20,371 nt of DNA, taken from contig RBNI01001925.1 in NCBI GenBank assembly GCA_003990745.1, positions 1 through 20,371 on the forward strand. The letters are read 5' to 3'. Origin of the DNA: Jimgerdemannia flammicorona (taxonomy: Eukaryota > Mucoromycota > Endogonomycetes > Endogonales > Endogonaceae). Made by a program: the position numbers and the translations under genes. The notes under the pieces are model-generated. The model saw only the letters and a list, made by a program, of their open reading frames with translations, had not been told where the DNA came from and searched no databases. Shown piece by piece: positions 1 through 9,639 of the stretch (position 1 is the stretch's first letter; each line of letters starts with the position of its first letter).

Positions 1-480
1 TTTTTTTTACAAACTTGCTAAAAAGCCTCTCACTGTATCTTATATATATATCTATCAATATTGCTGTTTCATCTAGTTATAGATGATCTTGATTAATGTT
101 GCTCTGGATTTCTATTTCTCACTACCTTGTTTACCTATTTTTTTACTTATAAGTAGGGAATTTTGACCTTTTTTTAATTATCTAGATAGCATCCTATTGG
201 TCATATTTAGTTTGCTCAATCAATTAGTTCTTTTATTTGAATATTCTGAGATATATATCTTATTGACCAGAAGTGTTAAAATATCTTAGTTATAATAACT
301 TGATATATAGTAGTATAGCCTAACTATATCATTACTATAAATATTATCAATATGTATAAAAGCATATAAGCTATCAATAAATATCACTGTTTTCTTCTCT
401 CTACTTTTCTTAAGTATTTCACAATAGATACTAATTTTCAAAATAGCAAGAAGTCAATAACTGAAAACTATATTTTTGAG
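1..480. other. AT-rich stretch without a recognisable gene
   Basis: No open frame or domain could be recognised. The stretch begins with eight T and contains many short TA runs. A TATA-like string (tatgtataaaagc) lies near 351-363, with no supported transcript after it. It could be the remains of the 5' LTR or promoter of the decayed gypsy element that follows, but no LTR boundaries or matching partner were found. No CpG was seen. Confidence 0.5.
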
Positions 481-899
481 TAATAGAATATTATATTCAT
501 GAAAAACATCTAGACTACTGGGACTGTTTATATTAGAAAATTCATCTTAGTTAAGATGTTACCATATATATACTCAAGAAAGGAGATAACAGAGCTCAGA
601 TTCAAAGAAACTAGACCAAAAATCAAAGAAGAAGACTCTCAAGATCTATGATCTAATAAATGATATTCTAGTCCTCATTAGATATAAAACTCATTAAGGA
701 TGGATAGAAGATACCATCAACTTTATAGAAGCCCTATATGTATCCTATGGAAAAAGGGAAATTAATTATCTCTAAGATTTATCTAATAGAGCCAGATGGC
801 TACATCTTATCCTTAGAGTCTGAGAGCTCATATCTACTAGAGCCTTAGCTCAAGAATAATTCAAACTCAGTAAAGATATTATCCAGTATGTCTTACTAT

Positions 900-1290
900 A
901 TCCTAAGATCAACTTAACAAATGCTTATCAGAAAGATATAAGATATAACCATTATAGTCTTGGAGATAAATTTATTAAGTCTGGAAGAATAATAGTACTT
1001 AGTATAAGACTAGCAATACAGCTACCCAAAGGAACTTATATCTAGCTGACCTCAAGGTCTGGACTTACTATACAAGAAATAACTATAGAAAGAGAAACAA
1101 TAGACTCTGGATATATAGGTGAAATCAAGATTATTCTGAAAAATAGTAGTATAGAATAGAATTAAATCTATAAAGGACAAAAGATTATTCAAGTAATCTT
1201 TATAAAGATCAAGACTTCCCAACTATAAGAGATCTCTAAACTGACTTAAGGTACAAGATAAACTGAAGGATTTGAAAACTCAGATAAGAA
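900..1290 (+). pseudogene. dUTPase-like domain of element A
   Basis: A decayed trimeric-type dUTPase domain sits directly upstream of reverse transcriptase. A candidate motif 1 region lies near 923-945 and is weak. Motif 2 reads SRSGL at 1052-1066, motif 3 reads TIDSGYIGEI at about 1097-1126, motif 4 reads YKGQKIIQ near 1169-1192, and the motif 5 region has TEGF near 1260-1271. The order and spacing follow the family. Family members hydrolyse dUTP to dUMP and pyrophosphate. Several in-frame stops and changes at glycine and acidic positions mean it cannot be active. The call depends mainly on motifs 2 to 4. Confidence 0.75.
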
Positions 1291-1939
1291 AGAAGTGTAT
1301 CTCCTCCAAGTCAACCACTTTAAGAAGGATGCTCCTCAATAAGTATATCACCAACTAGTTAAGCTATATAAGAATCTTATCTTAGAATCAGAAAAACAGA
1401 CCATCTTCAAAATCTTTACATCACCTAATCCTAAAAATCTCTTTTTCAAATCTAATGAAGATATCAAGAACCTGGATATAAAAGAATATATATTTCCAGA
1501 CAAGATGAATCTGAGTATGCTCAAGCATTGAATCAAGGCTGGGAGAGTCTCATTCTACTGCAATAAACTATTATAGACTATCTGATACTCTATTTCAATC
1601 AGATATATAGAGAAGTTTATAAACTAAACCTATCAGAAAATAGCAGAAGGTCTCAAAAGAAAGAAAAGGTCTTTCTGCAATCTAAGAGAAAGTATAGCCT
1701 TCTATCAATATTGGAGAAGAATTGACTCTCTAGTAATAGTAGCAACTTACTGAACTACTTCATAAATAGCAGAATATCTTTACTACAGACTATTATAATC
1801 TACCATATAATCTATCATATCACTACAGTATAAATATAAGAAATATAACACCTATCTAGCAGAAATCTTATCAAATGCCCTATTATCTAAGAATATTTGA
1901 GAAGGAACATATTTAGAAATACTTAGACAATAGAGTTAT

Positions 1940-2430
1940 CTGACCCTCCACTAGCTTCTGGACTATGTAGCTCTATACTTATTATATCTAAGAAAGGAGG
2001 ATAGAGACTCTACATAGACTACAGAAAGCTCAACTCAGTAATAGAAAAAAATGCCTACCTCTTGTTCAGAATTGATGATCTATTAGATTGATTATAGAAT
2101 ACCAGATACTTCAGCTGTATAGATCTTTTTGCAGGATTCTATAAGATTCTTATAGATTTCAAGATCATTCAGAGAACAGTTTTTTTTGCTCTAAGAAAAC
2201 TATTTGAATACCTCTGAATACTCTTTAGACTCTATAATATATCTTCAATTTTCTAGAGAATGATGAACTTAGTCTATGCCTTACTGATCCACTACTATCT
2301 AATTAAATATATAGACAATTCTAATATCTATTTAGCAAATTTTGAAGAATATCTATACTATCTAAAAGAATTCTTCTAGCTTACCTATAAGAATCACCAG
2401 AGACTCAATACTAAGAAATACTACTTTAGT
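1940..2430 (+). pseudogene. Reverse transcriptase domain of element A
   Basis: Frame 1 reads through the typical gypsy palm and fingers: ISKKGG, LYIDYRKLNSV (about 1999-2040), then YFSCIDLFAGFYKI (about 2110-2151), which includes the first catalytic aspartate. The catalytic box is YIDN at 2308-2319 where the family has YxDD, so the second metal-binding aspartate is replaced by asparagine (GAT/GAC to AAT, a G-to-A change). Several TAG and TGA codons interrupt the frame. The domain would have copied element RNA into DNA and is now inactive. Confidence 0.88.
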
Positions 2431-2479
2431 CTTCAAAGATAGTCTGAGAGCAGTTTTAGCCTAAGAAGGACCTAATCAG

Positions 2480-2730
2480 TAGTATTATATGATAGCTTAT
2501 ATAAGATAAGCTACCAACCAGCAGCAAGTCAATTATAATAGTACCAAATTAGAATATCTTATAGTTATTTGAGTAGTTACTCTATTCAAATACTACCTTA
2601 TTAGAAAAGGATTCACTCTGATAACTGAACATGCTACCCTTAAATAGCTATTCAATTATAAGAAACCTACTGGAATTTTTGCCTGCTGGATCCTTATCTC
2701 ACAGAATTACAAATTACCATTATTTACAAA
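2480..2730 (+). pseudogene. RNase H domain of element A
   Basis: Frame 2 contains the pattern of gypsy RNase H: a KLEYL box, then YYLI, a TEHATLK box near 2624-2644 (the family has TDHxxL, so the aspartate is changed), and PTGIFACWI shortly after. Stops interrupt the frame. This domain removes the RNA strand of the RNA-DNA hybrid in functional elements. Its position right after reverse transcriptase and before integrase supports the call. Confidence 0.8.
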
Positions 2731-2879
2731 GCAGAAAAAGCTTACAATAATATTAATGTACTTTTTTACCAATCTCAATGAATCTGAAGAAGGGTATATC
2801 AAGGAATCACATATTAAAAAAAGTTTCTATAACTGCTAAAGATTAAAAAGACCTCATTACAAAAATACCAGAAAGCTCT

Positions 2880-3330
2880 CCAAGGATAAGCAAATATAGA
2901 AAAAAGCTATAAACAATATACCAACACTGGTCTTACTTCAGAATATAAGTTTAAGACATACTTAAGAAATGTGATACCTGTCAGAAGTACTAAAAAAAGA
3001 AGAACTATAAAGTACTATTACAACTAATCACACCATTAGTCTATATCTTTCAAAGATAGAAAGTAGATATTATTAGACCTCCAATAGTTATACTAAGAAG
3101 AAATAAATATATTCTAGTATTTGTAGAATATCTGATCAAATGACCTAAAGCTTTTTCAATGAAAATTACTGATATCTTGACCATTGTTGGTCTCTTTCTT
3201 GGTCTTACACTCAGATATGGACTCTCAGAAGAACTTATTTCTAATCAAGACACAGAATTTATCAATAATATAATTATATATTATACTTAAATTCATAAGA
3301 TCCACCTCAAATAAACTGGATTTTATACTA
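2880..3330 (+). pseudogene. Integrase fragment of element A
   Basis: Frame 3 shows the cysteine half of the HHCC zinc-binding region, CDTCQKY, starting at 2970. The catalytic core start VDIIRPP follows near 3063, holding the first catalytic aspartate, and then a core run with YILVFVEYLIK. The second catalytic box reads SNQDTEF where the family usually has SDxGxEF, so the aspartate is lost. The core fades after about 3300 and neither the catalytic glutamate nor the C-terminal GPY/F region is found. This is a dead fragment of a DNA-joining enzyme. Confidence 0.82.
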
Positions 3331-4609
3331 TACTAACATTTAGTTGAAATCTTTCTAATAGTAGATAGTTGCTAAGTCTTAAGGTAATTTTTTCTCTTCT
3401 TGTTCAGATACTAGTAATAACTCATTCTTCTATAGTAGTAGAGATTAGAACTATATCAAATATATTCAGTTTGGCTATTGAGTTCTTATGAGCTGAAAAG
3501 TCATATAAATTTCAAAGAAAATCTTTTTAGTTGATCTCTCAAATATAATGTATTAGCTCAATAAAGACAAATTATAAAATTAGAGTAGCTATATAGATTG
3601 GCTTGAGCTCTTAGTTACTTTGTCAAAAAGTAACAAAATATTGAAAGGTTTCTAATTATAAAAATATAAGTTTTCTATTCTCAAATATTATAAGTTCTCT
3701 TACTTATATAATATATACAATTTCTGCTAGATACAGTATTATATAATATAACAAATTCAGCAGTCTTTTAAAATGATACAGATTTCTTAAAATTAGTAGA
3801 CTTCTTAAAATAGCAGACTTCTTAAATTTAGCAGTCTTTTCTCTTATCTTAGATAAAGTTATATCAAAATGACTACTCCATTTGAATGAACAGATTTACT
3901 ATAAGATATATCTATTAGACTATCTCTAAGTGAGTTTTGAGAGAATCTAGTAGACTTCTTAAATTTGCAGCTTAGTTCTTCTGGTTTATTCTAGTAGGTA
4001 GATCAAAATATAATAGATATCTCAGATTCTTCTGACTTTGTCTGATAAGTATACCAAAAATGAATCTTCTTCTTTCTATCAGAAAGTAGACCAGAGTATA
4101 AATTAGTATAAAGTTCACAATCTTCTAAATAGTGGCTTTAGAGTAGATATAACCCTCAAAGTATATTAGACAGACTTGTCTTTTACTTTTAAAATTTGTA
4201 GACTAAGGTTTATTTACTCTTATTACTGAAGTATTTTATATAATTATAATTACTAGCTAGTTGCTATGAACTAATTATAAAATATACAGTAAGACTAATT
4301 TAGAAAGATATTTTCTCAGAAAATAGATATTCCTTTAGAGTATAGATATATCTTCAGAATACAGATATATCTTAGTAGTATGAAATTTGTCCTAATTTAG
4401 TATATTAGACTATTTATATAATAAATAGTACAAGAGATAACTATGTGAGATAACTATGCTAGATATTTTTATATATCATCTAGTTATACTATAATGTTTA
4501 CTCATCATACTAGTAATAACTTTAACCTTATTTTTATTAGTTTATAGAACTTAGTAACTTTTTATTTTATAATTTAATAGAAATTTATATAATATCTTTA
4601 GTATTTTAA
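3331..4609. other. AT-rich stretch, no gene; possible decayed LTR trace
   Basis: No coding frame is supported. No CpG was seen. A short part near 4205-4265 resembles the promoter part of the LTR that begins at 4614 (shared ggtttatttactct and a later gctag, read on the plus strand), which may be an older, heavily mutated solo LTR of the same family. The match is weak and its borders cannot be set. Confidence 0.4.
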
Positions 4610-4613
4610 GTAA
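4610..4613. repeat. Target site duplication, left copy (GTAA)
   Basis: GTAA immediately precedes the TG start of the left LTR and recurs directly after the CA end of the right LTR at 11335-11338. The next base is T on both sides, so the duplication could be read as five bases (GTAAT) only if the LTR started one base later. It marks a single integration event for the whole element. Confidence 0.8.
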
Positions 4614-5084
4614 TGTAACGTAGCAGACACTTAACCTTGTATGTATGTTGGATTTCTGTATCTTGAATTCTTGATCTTCTTTGACTCCACGGAGTCCTCC
4701 ATATGCAGGGGTGGGTGAGTTTGAAGTGTATCTGCCTGTAGGCTTACTAGTTCCTTTGCTTTCTCTTTGCTTTGAACTATTTCGATCTGAGGTTTATTTA
4801 CTCTAGAATACTGGGTTATTTATACAGGTTTGCTAGCTATATAATGGCTAAGTTATGCGGCTAAGTTTATGAGTCATTTAGTAAGTGTTGAGACTTTTCA
4901 ACATTGTCTAAATGCTATACTATATCAGGTCATCGATTTCGCAAGTGTCGAGATATTTCGACATTGTCTAAATTGGAGACTTGGCTAACTATAAGGCTAT
5001 ACTATACTGGGAATCGGATTCAGGTACTATGATCAAATGTCTAATTCCCCTGATTCATATTACTAATTTGGATTGACCATCACA
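4614..5084 (-). repeat. 3' LTR of element B
   Basis: This 471-bp repeat begins TG and ends CA on the plus strand and matches 10864-11334 at about 93 percent by eye. In the element's sense (minus) strand it has a TATA-like box (GTATAAATAAC, plus-strand 4815-4825) and an AATAAA string at 4793-4798. Its U3 part carries two 60-bp-spaced repeats at 4883-4913 and 4943-4973. Confidence 0.95.
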
Positions 5085-5094
5085 ACTTTCTCCT
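5085..5094 (-). promoter_or_regulatory. Polypurine tract of element B
   Basis: On the minus strand AGGAGAAAGT lies immediately before the TG start of the 3' LTR. A purine run at this place is the usual plus-strand DNA primer of LTR retrotransposons. It directly follows the putative stop codon of the third reading frame. Confidence 0.7.
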
Positions 5095-5587
5095 AAATAG
5101 GTGATTTGTCTCTGAAATATCCTATTCATTCAAACTCCCAGGCTTCAACAGTTTGTATGGTCTTGTACTGTGCAATTTGTTACATCATGGTTTCTCAATA
5201 ATGTCGCCTAACTTACTCGAAGTCTATAGGGGTTATTCCTTGGATATGGGCTAGTGCTAGTTCATTATCTCGAAACAGTTTATAAATTCTCTTGGCAATG
5301 GTGATCTGCGAATAAGAGAGCTGACATTCTGCAATCTAATCTTCTTTGATCATTTCTGTATTCTGGTTAAGTATTTGTCCGAGCTTAAAGTACTCTTGGA
5401 ACTCCGTTCTATGATAGTAGGCCTTGAAGTGCGAAATTTGGGAGAGATGGGTCTGGACAATACTTTGGATACTGTCATAACATTCTTCTATAGTCGGGGG
5501 TTCAGTAGTATGCCACTGTCTTTCAATGGCTCTTTGGGCAGCACTAGTGATCTTGAGTACTGTTTCGGTGCTTCGGTTATTGGCCAT
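5093..5587 (-). pseudogene. Third reading frame downstream of pol, unknown function
   Basis: An ATG at 5585-5587 overlaps the end of the integrase frame by 11 bases, in a different frame. The first 83 codons are open, starting MANNRSTETV. The same frame then continues through five internal stops (the first at 5336-5338) to a TAG at 5093-5095, at the polypurine tract, giving about 164 codons in total. The product would be hydrophilic, rich in Gln, Glu, Ile and Tyr and probably helical, with no transmembrane segment, signal peptide or zinc pattern. I recognise no family. The overlap with pol suggests coupled or re-initiated translation. Alternatives are a diverged pol C-terminal extension after a frameshift, or chance. 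That the frame ends right at the polypurine tract favours a real accessory gene that has decayed. Confidence 0.5.
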
Positions 5588-6640
5588 GATACTTCTTGAG
5601 TTGGTTTTGGTGGATGGTAGTAGGGATGATTGTGCCTGAAGTTTTTCGTAGCCAAAAGGTAGTTCCTTTTATATCTTGCACCAGGTAAGGTCCTTCCCAT
5701 TTGGGCTCCAGTTTTCGTGACCATGAAGCTTCCACCATATTCCAATACACTAGGACTTTGTCTCCTATCTTGATAATCTCCAAGGGTTTGTGGGTCTTTT
5801 CTGCATTATTCCATTGAAGTGTCTGTGCCTTAATGATGTAATCTTCAGCCTTCTTCCTGATTTGGTGTAGTTTCTGTATCTCCATGTCCACACATTTCCA
5901 GACAGCATCTCTATTGGATGATAAGGTTTCTTGAGAACTTTTTTCTCTGAACAGCATTTCTCGAGGGGTGAAGTGGGTGCTTTGTGATCGAATATCCCGA
6001 AGAGCAGATAATGCTATTGGTAGATAGTGATCCCAATTTTCATAGTTATCACAGATCTTGGCGATAACATTCTTGAGTATTTTGTTGGTCCTTTCTGCTT
6101 GTCCATTTCCTTGAGGATGGTATGCTGTGGTCTGAATATACTGGATCTTATATTTCTTGTAGAGAATCTCGAAGAACTGGTTCATGAATTCTGTTCCTCT
6201 GTCTGTGGTAACTTGTACTGGAGTCTTGAATCGGCAGATGATTTCTTTGTGAAAGAAATCAGCAATTGACTGTACATTGGCTTCTTTGAGGGGTCCTGCC
6301 TCTATCCATTTTGTGAAGAGGTCCACAATGATAATAATGTATTGGTTGCCAGTCAAGGTCAAGGGTAGAGGACCAATTACATCCATAGCAATGTGGGCGA
6401 ATGGTACTGGTTCTATGTGTGCCGATCCCAGGGCTTGATTTCATTGGTCTTGTTTTTGTTTCTGGTATTTGTCGCAGGTCTTGACAAATTGTCTGATATC
6501 TTCCTCCATTCCCAGCCACCACATTGTTCTTCTTGCTTTGTCATATGTGTTTTTTCCTCATAGATGGCCAAGTTCGTATATTGATTTCATTGTTTGCTCC
6601 TTCTTGTGATCAGATATGACTAGTAGTTTTCCTTTCTTCA
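5577..6640 (-). pseudogene. Integrase with DDE core and GPY/F end
   Basis: The core keeps all three catalytic acids: MDVIGP (aspartate at 6381-6383), TTDRGTEF (aspartate) and GNGQAERTN (glutamate), with 35 residues between the last two, the canonical D-35-E spacing. The C-terminal region has KLEPKWEGPYLV, the GPY/F module, and the frame ends KKYHGQ with no chromodomain. The upstream zinc-binding region is damaged: IYELGH has Tyr where the first His is usual, and CDKYQ has Tyr where the second Cys is usual. Stops lie at 6696, 6558 and 6441. The 269-codon core from 6386 is open. Confidence 0.92.
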
Positions 6641-6819
6641 GTGTTTCTCCATCGGTCTCAAATTGTTTCCATGTCCTGCTGATAATTGTTTGTGTCTATT
6701 CTTCTAGATGTTGGGGCATCTTTCGCTGTCCCAGGTAGGTGATGATTCCATAGTAGAGTTCCTTATTCATGATTGATTTGCTGGTTGGAGGTGTTTCAGG
6801 GTATCCATGAGAGGGCATC

Positions 6820-7180
6820 TGTATTGGCATTGGTTCTTTCTGGGCAGTGTACGATTGTTACATCATAGGCTTGTAACTTCATGATCCATCTGATATAGAT
6901 TCCTTTGGGTTGTCTGGTGGTCAGTAGTCAGGTGAGGGCTGAGTGGTCTGTCTGGATATTGAAGTGCCTTCCAGCGAGGTAGTAGTGGAACTTTTCCACA
7001 GCCCAGATGACCGCGAGGCATTCCAACTTATAGGATTTGTATTCCTTTTCAGCTCCTCTGGTTCCTCGGCTCAGGTATGCAATGACATACTCTACTTTGT
7101 CCTTCTTCTGGGCCAGGACTGCTCCAAGTCCTTGTGTGCTTACATCTGTTTGTAGGATAAATTCTTGAGTCCAATCAGGT
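6820..7180 (-). pseudogene. RNase H domain
   Basis: The catalytic carboxylates are in place: LQTDVS (aspartate at 7144-7146), YKLECLAVIWAVEKF (glutamate), QTDHSALT (aspartate) and, beyond a TGA stop at 6928-6930, a NTDALSW segment with the fourth aspartate. It directly follows the connection region that includes AFMGLTSYYRRFI. The stop at 6928 and the frameshift at its end separate it from integrase. Confidence 0.9.
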
Positions 7181-7439
7181 CTTCTAAGGATGGGTACCTG
7201 GGTCAGTCTGACCTTGAGTTCATCAAATGCTTTTTGTTGCCTGCCAGTCCATTGAAACTTGATATCCTTCTTGTTGAGTTTATAAATTGGGCCTGCAATG
7301 TTGGAAAATCCTCTAATAAATCTGCGATAGTAGGAGGTGAGTCCCATGAAGGCATGGGCTTCAGAGACTGTAGTGGGTCTTGGATATGCTGCTACTACCT
7401 GTATCTTGAGGGGGTCCGTGTGTGTTCCATCTCGGTTAA

Positions 7440-8100
7440 TGACATGTCTGAGGTAAGAGATCTCAATTTCCACAAACTTGCATTTCTTTAGTTTGATATA
7501 AAGACCATGCTTCCTCAACCATTCCATCATCTGCTAGATGTACTGCAGATGTTCTTCGGCTGTCTTGCTGTAGATGATTACATCGTCTATATAAACCATC
7601 ATCCATTTCCCTATGTCATAGTGGAAGATTTTATTCATCATTCGCTGGAAGCTTGCTGGTGCATTGCACATTCCAAATGGCATTCGCAGGTAGACATAGG
7701 TTCCATCTGGGGTGATGAAAGCTGATTTCTCACTCGCTGCTTCTGTGAGGCCAATTTGATAGAATCCTGAGTATAAGTCCAAGGTGCTGTAGTACTGTGC
7801 TTCATCTCCCAGAGTTACGAGAATATCGCTAATAAGGGGTAGTGGTTGGCGATCCTTCTTGGTAATCGAGTTGAGCTTTCTATAATCAGTACAGAGTCTT
7901 GGTGCGAATTCTCCTGGCTTGCTTCCTTTCTTCGGGGCTAGTACAACTGGTGAAGCCCAAGGACTACTGACTTCTTTGATGATACTGGCTTCTTCCATCT
8001 GCTTGATTTCTTCTCTGAGCCATTCACAGTAGGCTGGCGGGATGGGTCTTGCTTTTTGATAGATTGGTTCAGTGTCTCCTGTATCCACATCATGGTAGTA
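7440..8100 (-). pseudogene. Reverse transcriptase domain
   Basis: Typical Ty3/gypsy order: SSPWASPVVLAPKKG, LCTDYRKLN, YYSTLDLYSGFYQI (first catalytic aspartate), MPFGMCNAPASFQ and the catalytic box YIDDVIIYS, with YIDD at 7582-7593 intact. One stop (TAG, 7534-7536) lies just after HLQYI, and the thumb continues beyond it (LRKHGLYIKLKKCKF). Apart from that stop, the core keeps its catalytic residues. It would copy the element RNA into DNA inside the particle. Confidence 0.93.
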
Positions 8101-8283
8101 GTGTGGGGTCTTTCCTTTGATATCCTTGAAATCTGTGGCAAGGACATCCTCAAATTCATGGAGTATCTTCTTGAGTTTTTTTTTGAGTGGAAACTCATTC
8201 CCAATGGTGTAGCTGTGCTTGGTTGTGGTTTCCTCCTTCTTGTGATCTAATTTGGTGATTTTGGTGCTGGTAAATACTCCTCT

Positions 8284-8715
8284 TCCTATGGATCCAAATC
8301 CTTTCCTTCCTCTCTCTGTTTTCTGCAATTTCTTGACTTCCATGATCTTTGGTTGTAGAACTGGGAAGATCAGCATCTGTGCCAGCCAATCCTTCTTCTT
8401 GACCAGGAATGGAATGGTAGGATTGTGATTCCTAGCAATGAGTAGTATTTCCCCAATGTAGTCTGAATCGATGACTCCTCCTTCAATGGTGATTTTGCTT
8501 TTTGCCAGGCTACTTCTTGTTTTGAGAATTCCAACATGGTCCTTTGGAATGGTCATCTCTAGTCCAGTTGCAAGTAGAGTGGTTGTCTGGGGCTCCAGTA
8601 CAGTTTCTTCTACTGTGGCGATATCCATTCCAGCTGTATTTTCCAACTTGTATTCTGGTAGAACTGCATCAGGATGGATTTTCCGAATCTTGACCTTGAT
8701 CTCTTCTTCATCGTC
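8284..8715 (-). pseudogene. dUTPase domain inside pol
   Basis: All five motifs of the trimeric dUTPase family are present, unbroken and in order: TAGMDIA (motif 1, about 8616-8636), KTRSSLAK (motif 2, about 8500-8523), GVIDSDYIGE (motif 3, about 8449-8478), KDWLAQMLIFP (motif 4) and RGRKGFGSIG (motif 5, 8284-8313). An acidic linker and an IRKIHPDAVLPEYK lead-in precede motif 1. Motif 5 has Ile where Thr is usual. The family converts dUTP to dUMP and pyrophosphate and limits uracil in new DNA. The domain sits between protease and reverse transcriptase in the same frame, so it would be released from, or act within, the polyprotein. dUTPases are known in some retroviruses and, from memory, in a few fungal Metaviridae. 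The domain itself has no stop, but the polyprotein is broken on both sides. Confidence 0.93.
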
Positions 8716-9039
8716 ACTGTCTTCTAGGAGGGCCAGTGGTTCGTCATCTTCCTCCTCTGCCTTTTTTCTTCTGGCCTATTCTTTGAGAACCTTCTGTTTC
8801 CTTTCATAGTGGACCTTTTTGATTCCACCAGTGCATTGGTAGCAATCATTGACATGCTCCATACAGTACATCTTGATTCCATAGGGGCAGACTCCTTGTG
8901 GCGCATATCCTTCTGCAATCTTCTTGCACCATTCCTTCTCACTCATCCATCCAACTTTCTTTTTCTTTTTCTGCGTGGTTACCATGTAGGCTTCCTCTTA
9001 CTCACCTTCTTCTTCCTCCATCTTGGGGAGCACTCCTTT

Positions 9040-9420
9040 GTTAACATTGATAGGGATTCGCATCTTTTGTCCTTGGTAGACAATCTGTATCTTCTGTGCA
9101 TTCAGATCAATTATTGCTCTGGCTTTGTGAAGTCACTGGTTGCTGATGAGGATGTCATAGTTGGTTGCATTGATTACAATCACATCAACCAAGATGGTTG
9201 CTCCTCTGAACTTGATGGGAACATCTCAGATCTTTCTCAGAGGGGTGGCTCTTGTGCCATCTGCTGTAATGAATACCAGCTTGGTTGCTTCTTCGATCTC
9301 CCATCCTAAGTGGTCTACTGCCTTCTTGCTGAGGAGACATCCTCCTGCTCCTGTGTCTATGATGGCTTCAAAGATTCTATCTTCGATTTGGCAGGTTGCA
9401 TAGGCAGAAGTCTTGCGGTT
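9040..9420 (-). pseudogene. Aspartic protease domain
   Basis: The retropepsin active-site box IIDTGAGG is present, with the catalytic aspartate at 9355-9357, followed by CLLSKKAVDHLGW and a later ITADGT flap-like segment. The domain continues beyond a stop at 9226-9228 to an ATNYDILISNQ segment, close to the usual (I/L)LG end box. It would cut the Gag-Pol polyprotein as a dimer. Stops at 9226 and 9133 interrupt it. Confidence 0.82.
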
Positions 9421-9639
9421 GTCTTCACTTTCCTCTCCAGAGTCTTCTTGAACATTATTGGCCTTGGTTATCTTCCAACCTTGCTTCTTAGTGGTTTCTG
9501 CCAGTCCAAATCTCATTTGCTGCCTGAATGTGGGGATTTCTGCCAGCTGGCCGAAGGTTGCATTGACTTTTTGTTGGCTGAGATCCTTGAAGATATCATA
9601 CTTAAAAGTCTTGGTCTTGCAAAGCTTCTTCTCCTTTTC

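Larger units (their letters stand above)
890..3330 (+). pseudogene. Decayed Ty3/gypsy pol relic (element A)
   Basis: This is a plus-strand retrotransposon polyprotein remnant with domains in the order dUTPase-like, reverse transcriptase, RNase H, integrase. It is AT-rich, lacks CpG, has a stop codon every few dozen codons and changes frame several times: the dUTPase piece is in frame 2, reverse transcriptase in frame 1, RNase H in frame 2 and integrase in frame 3. Many stops sit where the family has Gln, Arg or Trp. Gag and protease could not be recognised upstream (481-890), so they are deleted or decayed past recognition, and the integrase lacks its C-terminal half. No flanking LTRs are supported. 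It is far older than element B and lies in the opposite orientation. Confidence 0.85.

Noticed and set aside
1348..1536. 62-codon minus-strand frame
   Set aside because: It is antisense to decayed element A sequence and has no features of a gene.
5093..5587. Envelope-like gene downstream of pol
   Set aside because: No signal peptide, transmembrane segment or cysteine pattern is visible, so the third frame is left without a function.
5577..5700. Chromodomain at the end of integrase, as in chromoviruses
   Set aside because: The frame ends soon after the GPY/F-type segment, and neither it nor the following frame shows the aromatic cage pattern of a chromodomain.
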